Part shown: positions 60,506 through 64,000 of the stretch, piece by piece
Position numbering within the stretch: position 1 is the stretch's first letter
Layout: each line of letters opens with the position of its first letter
Assembly: GCF_014529535.1 (NCBI RefSeq)
Contig: NC_050736.1
Coordinates: 3,534,001-3,598,000 of the forward strand
Direction: 5' to 3'
Length of the DNA stretch: 64,000 nt
DNA from: Bradysia coprophila
Lineage: Eukaryota; Arthropoda; Insecta; Diptera; Sciaridae
Made by a program: the position numbers and the translations under genes
The notes under the pieces: generated by a model
What the model was told of the DNA's origin: nothing
The model's input: only the letters and a program-made list of their open reading frames with translations
The model's database searches: none

Positions 60506-60625
60506 AGTTTGTGATTAACAAAAAAATAAAACGTTAAAAAATTATGAAAATAATCTTCACAAATTTCTGAAACACACATTTCAATGAACGCAATTCTGAT
60601 TGGATGATTTAACTCCTGCCAATTA

Positions 60626-60990
60626 CGAGGGGGAAACCACTGGGCAAAAATCTGCCACAACAATTCCAATTTGGCAATTCCTAAAATACCATTTACTTCC
60701 AAAAATTTTCATTCAATTCCAAAACTTCATCAATTTAAAAATTCCAATTTTAAAAATTGTAACAAAACTTTCGAAAATCAGCTTAATTTTGTCTAAACTC
60801 CAAAAGTACAGTGAGCTAAACTCAGAAATTCTCATATTTCCATTCAATTCCACTCGAAACACCAATATTTCCATTTAATTCCAGAATTTCCATTCTATTC
60901 CAGAAATTCCATTTATTTCCAACAATTCCATTTCTTATTTAAAAAATTCCATCGGCCTGTCCCAACAATTACACTAATGGTTTCCCCCTA
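60626..60990. mobile_element. MITE with AGGGGGAAACCA ends nested in the hAT element
   Basis: The left end CGAGGGGGAAACCACTGGG and the right end ACTAATGGTTTCCCCCTA are imperfect inverted repeats. The interior is built from AATTCCATTT / AATTCCAAAA-like short repeats. It lacks coding capacity. Confidence 0.65.
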
Positions 60991-61309
60991 TAATCTTTTT
61001 TAGTTAATAAATTCAAATCTGAAACGCCGACCCGAATGTATATCGGAATTTTGATAACAGATAGCTCTTTCGTCGCATTGTATTCACAACACCGTTTAAA
61101 ACTACAATAGACTAGAAAACAATAGAAAAGAATTTATGAAATCTAATCAGATCACAATCACAATCGACACAGTGATTTGACGTGCATTCGGGACATTTTA
61201 CTGAAAAACATATTTTTTCGTAGTTTTGTGTAATTGAACGGTTGTGAAAGTGACACTGTAATTGAATGTGTTCGCGAGTACCTAAATTAAATTCGGCCTC
61301 TTGGTAAAT

Positions 61310-63816
61310 ATGGACAAATTTGTCGAACAGTGGCGCAAAAGGTCTGGAAAAGTTTCAGATTCATGTCAACCTTTAGAAGGTATTTTTGTTTACTTTGAAC
61401 TTCAAATTATTATTCGGATTAGGAAATGAAATCAATCTTGCCTTTAGTCGCGACTGAGATAGTTACTGGAACAACTTCGCCGATTCACGAAATAGATTCA
61501 ACCAACACCGTGGTATCAGTCGTAGTCGATGATTTGAACGAGGCATCTTCAGAAGTTCAAGGTCTGTGAAAATCGACATAAAAATAACCAACGAAGAAAT
61601 GAAACACTTTTTGTTTTCTGTAAAACCGGAGCAACAGAGCTTGAATGTATTTTTTAAACACTTTTACAGTTTCCTCTGCGTCGGCAGCATCCGGAAGAAA
61701 ATTTTTACCTCGGTGGATCAGTACATATCCATGGCTACAATACAATGAGCGTTTGGAAAAAGCTTTTTGCTCGACGTGCACAGAGTGTTACCAGCAATTA
61801 AAAATAACACTTCCAACTACAGGCGTAGCTGATCGAAATGCATACAATGCGTTTGTCGACGAAGGATTTGCTAATTGGAAAAAAGCAACCGAGAAGTATA
61901 AAGCTCATGAAAAGTCCCCTATTCACCGGCACGCTATTCAGTCAGTCGTGTTTCAAAAAACGAAGAATGTTTCGGTTATGCTATCAAAGCAGACTGCACA
62001 GTCCCGCATCGATGCTAGAGTTTGCCTAACGAAAATTTTCGAATCGATTAGATTTTTGGCTACACAAGGCCTTCCGTTAAGAGGACACACAGAAGCCCGC
62101 TCAAATTTCGTCCGATTATTGCATTTACGCGCAACTGATTGTCCGCTTTTAAAGTCCTGGTTGGAGAGTACAAAAAAGTATAAGTGGACCAGTCACGACA
62201 TAATGAATGAAATGTTGACACTCATGTCGTTAAAAGTTCAGAGGCAGCTATTAGCAAACATATCTAAACAACCTTTTTATGCAGTTATGTCTGATGAAAC
62301 GACCGATGTTTCTCGTAAGGAACAAATGTCGGTGAATTTTCGTCACGTTGATGATGAACTTGTAATTCATGAAACATTTCTTGGCTTTTACGACACTCCA
62401 CTCGCGGATGCTGACACATTGTTTAACGTTATGAAGGACGTTTTGCTGAGATTTGAATTGCCATACAATAAGTGTCGTGGACAATGTTATGATGGAGCAA
62501 GTTGTGTGAGTGGAGCAATTACAGGATTACAGACTCGTTTCAGAAAGCTCGAACCAAGAGCATTGTATACACATTGTGCTGGCCACAATATAAGTCTCGT
62601 ATCACAGGACGCAATGAGTAAAATCCCTGAGATCGCAGATTTTTTATCGGTTATGCGGGAATTAATAACTTTTGTTCGTGCGTCGGCTAAGAGACTTAAT
62701 ATTTTTAAAGAAATAAAATTTCAATTCGAAAACGACGAGGAGCAGGACGAAAGAGATGAAGATCAAGACGAAACTCCAAAAAGAAAATGTTCCCTAAAAT
62801 CGTTTTGTTCAACGAGGTGGTGTGCTCGAGTTTCATCATTAAAATCTGTAAAAGAAAATTATCCAGTCATTTTGGAATTTTGTGACCGTGTTGGGTTGGA
62901 AACTGGAGATGCTGGGATAAAAGCAAGAGGTTTTTCAAAATATCTCCGGAAATTTGAAACTCTTATTTTGCTAAATATCTCAATAGTGACATTGGAAAGA
63001 GTCGAAGCTTTAAATGAAGCCATCCAAGCAACATCGATTAACTTCAAGAGCATCTTGCGACGAGTAAACATTCTTAAATCTACTTTAAATTCACTTCGTT
63101 CAAGTGAAAAATTTGATGAAATTTACAAAGATACTGACATTACTGCAGCAGCTTACGGTTTGGATGAGCCATTTCTTCCACGACAACGCGTCCCACCGAA
63201 ACGTCTTGATTTAAATACAGCTACTGCATATTTTCCTGCAACGCCGAACGAGAAGTATAGAAAAATTTATTACGCCGTCATAGACCAAATTTTGACCAGC
63301 CTTGATACGCGTTTCGATTCCGAAACTTACGAAAAACTATCGATGATGGAGGATTTCGCTACGAACAATTGTGAACTCGAAGAAATCCGAGACTTTTTGG
63401 TTTATAACTCGGAATGTGATTTTGACTTGGACCGGCTTGAGTTGCATCGCCAGATGTTTTACGAATTGAATGAAGTAAAAGAACGGAAATTTAAAAACTT
63501 AACGGATATTCAAATTTTCTTGCAAAAGGAAGTCGACATTCGTGAATTTTGTTCAGAATACACTAAGTTCATTCGGCTTCTTCTCACGTATCCTCAAACC
63601 GTTTGTATTGCGGAGAGGTCTTTCTCATCATTGAAACGTTTAAAAAGCTATCTGCAGGCGAATCTGGGACAAAAAAAGTTGAACGATTTGGCAATTTTGT
63701 ATGTCCATCGGGAAATTGCATACACCATTGACATGGAAGTGATAGTCGACGAATTTATTAGTCGAGGTGGAGCTGTTCGATCAAATACTTTCGCTTTTAT
63801 GAATGAATGTAAATAA
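61310..63816 (+). CDS. hAT-family transposase (TTF zinc finger, ZMYM1-like), intact
   Basis: Three exons (61310-61379, 61448-61561, 61670-63816) join in phase to 776 residues with no frameshift or stop. A TTF-type zinc finger covers about 75-145 (WISTYPWLQY, FCSTCTECY, NWKKATEKYKAHEKSPIH). The RNase H-like core follows: YAVMSDETTDVSRKEQMSV (first catalytic Asp region), CRGQCYDGASCVSGA (second), THCAGHNISLV, and CSTRWCARVSSL. The C-terminal hAT dimerisation region reads LLLTYPQTVCIAERSFSSLK, then RLKSYLQANL and LNDLAILYVHREI. Related proteins occur as domesticated ZMYM1/ZBED-like genes in animals, but the adjacent terminus argues for a transposon. Short exons 1-2 encode an acidic N-terminus and rest on splice signals alone. 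Confidence 0.87.
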
Positions 63817-64000
63817 ATTGGTGTAATTTTAAAAATACGAAAAATGAATGAAATAAAAATTTAAAAATTTTGAAGATCTGGACGACTTTGACAAATTATT
63901 ATAATTTTCGCGAGATGAGTTTAGAAATCTTTAATAAATGACTGCGCAAAGAGGAATAAAAGTCTGTACAAAATGAAAAAAATTTAGTATTTTCAAATTC
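63817..64000. other. 3' flank of the transposase, AT-rich
   Basis: Contains AATAAA (about 63850) soon after the stop, a likely polyadenylation signal. No right terminus of the element is seen before the window ends. Confidence 0.5.

Larger units (their letters stand above)
60455..64000 (+). mobile_element. hAT-like DNA transposon, left end to beyond window
   Basis: The left terminus CAGCGGCGCCGACT at 60455 is followed at once by a 12-bp stem (ATGGGGGG-CAA with TTGCCCCCCAT). About 850 bases later comes a full transposase gene in the outward-to-inward direction. No matching right terminus (AGTCGGCGCC...TG) occurs before base 64000, so the element continues past the window. The 8 bases preceding it, GTTACAAC, should reappear after the right end if this is an hAT insertion. 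A smaller MITE (60626-60990) lies inside its 5' non-coding part. Confidence 0.72.

Overview
This is a window of an AT-rich insect nuclear genome. Genes are split by mostly short (45-200 nt) GT-AG introns, the proteins look dipteran, and the non-coding DNA is packed with fold-back elements, MITEs and satellite-like repeats. A lower dipteran such as a fungus gnat is my best guess, but that is inference; only 'insect, probably Diptera' is well supported. There are no operons, rRNAs, convincing tRNAs or CRISPR arrays.

Layout. Positions 6194-31078 (minus strand) hold the first 21 coding exons, about 1425 codons, of furry (fry), the giant MOR2/PAG1-family scaffold of NDR kinase signalling. Its 3' half lies beyond base 1, and positions 1-6193 are intron. 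The fry introns contain an hAT-type MITE with perfect ends (2657-3444), a 1.3-kb fold-back element (9512-10851), a 5'-truncated LINE flanked by a 153-bp direct duplication (21018-23805), and a complete plus-strand gene for a small secreted Kazal-type inhibitor (24411-24819). Divergent from fry is an MPPED-type metallophosphoesterase gene (32616-33720).

Positions 34-47 kb are accessory: a short F-box gene and a fragment of its duplicate, a TMEM272-like four-pass membrane protein, a single-pass receptor-like protein with a PPxY tail, and many minisatellites and palindromic elements. Positions 47.5-58.6 kb hold three housekeeping genes: syntaxin 8 (late-endosomal Qc-SNARE), mitochondrial complex III core protein 2, and Tom1 (VHS-GAT ubiquitin/clathrin adaptor). 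Syntaxin 8 and Tom1 both act in endosomal traffic; I see no evidence that their proximity is functional.

The right end (60455 to beyond 64000) is an hAT-like DNA transposon with an apparently intact, intron-containing 776-aa transposase. Its left terminus (CAGCGGCGCCGACT) matches that of the 788-bp MITE at 2657, so the window may hold an autonomous element and a non-autonomous relative. All exon boundaries were derived by hand from splice signals, reading phase and protein continuity; none was tested against transcripts.
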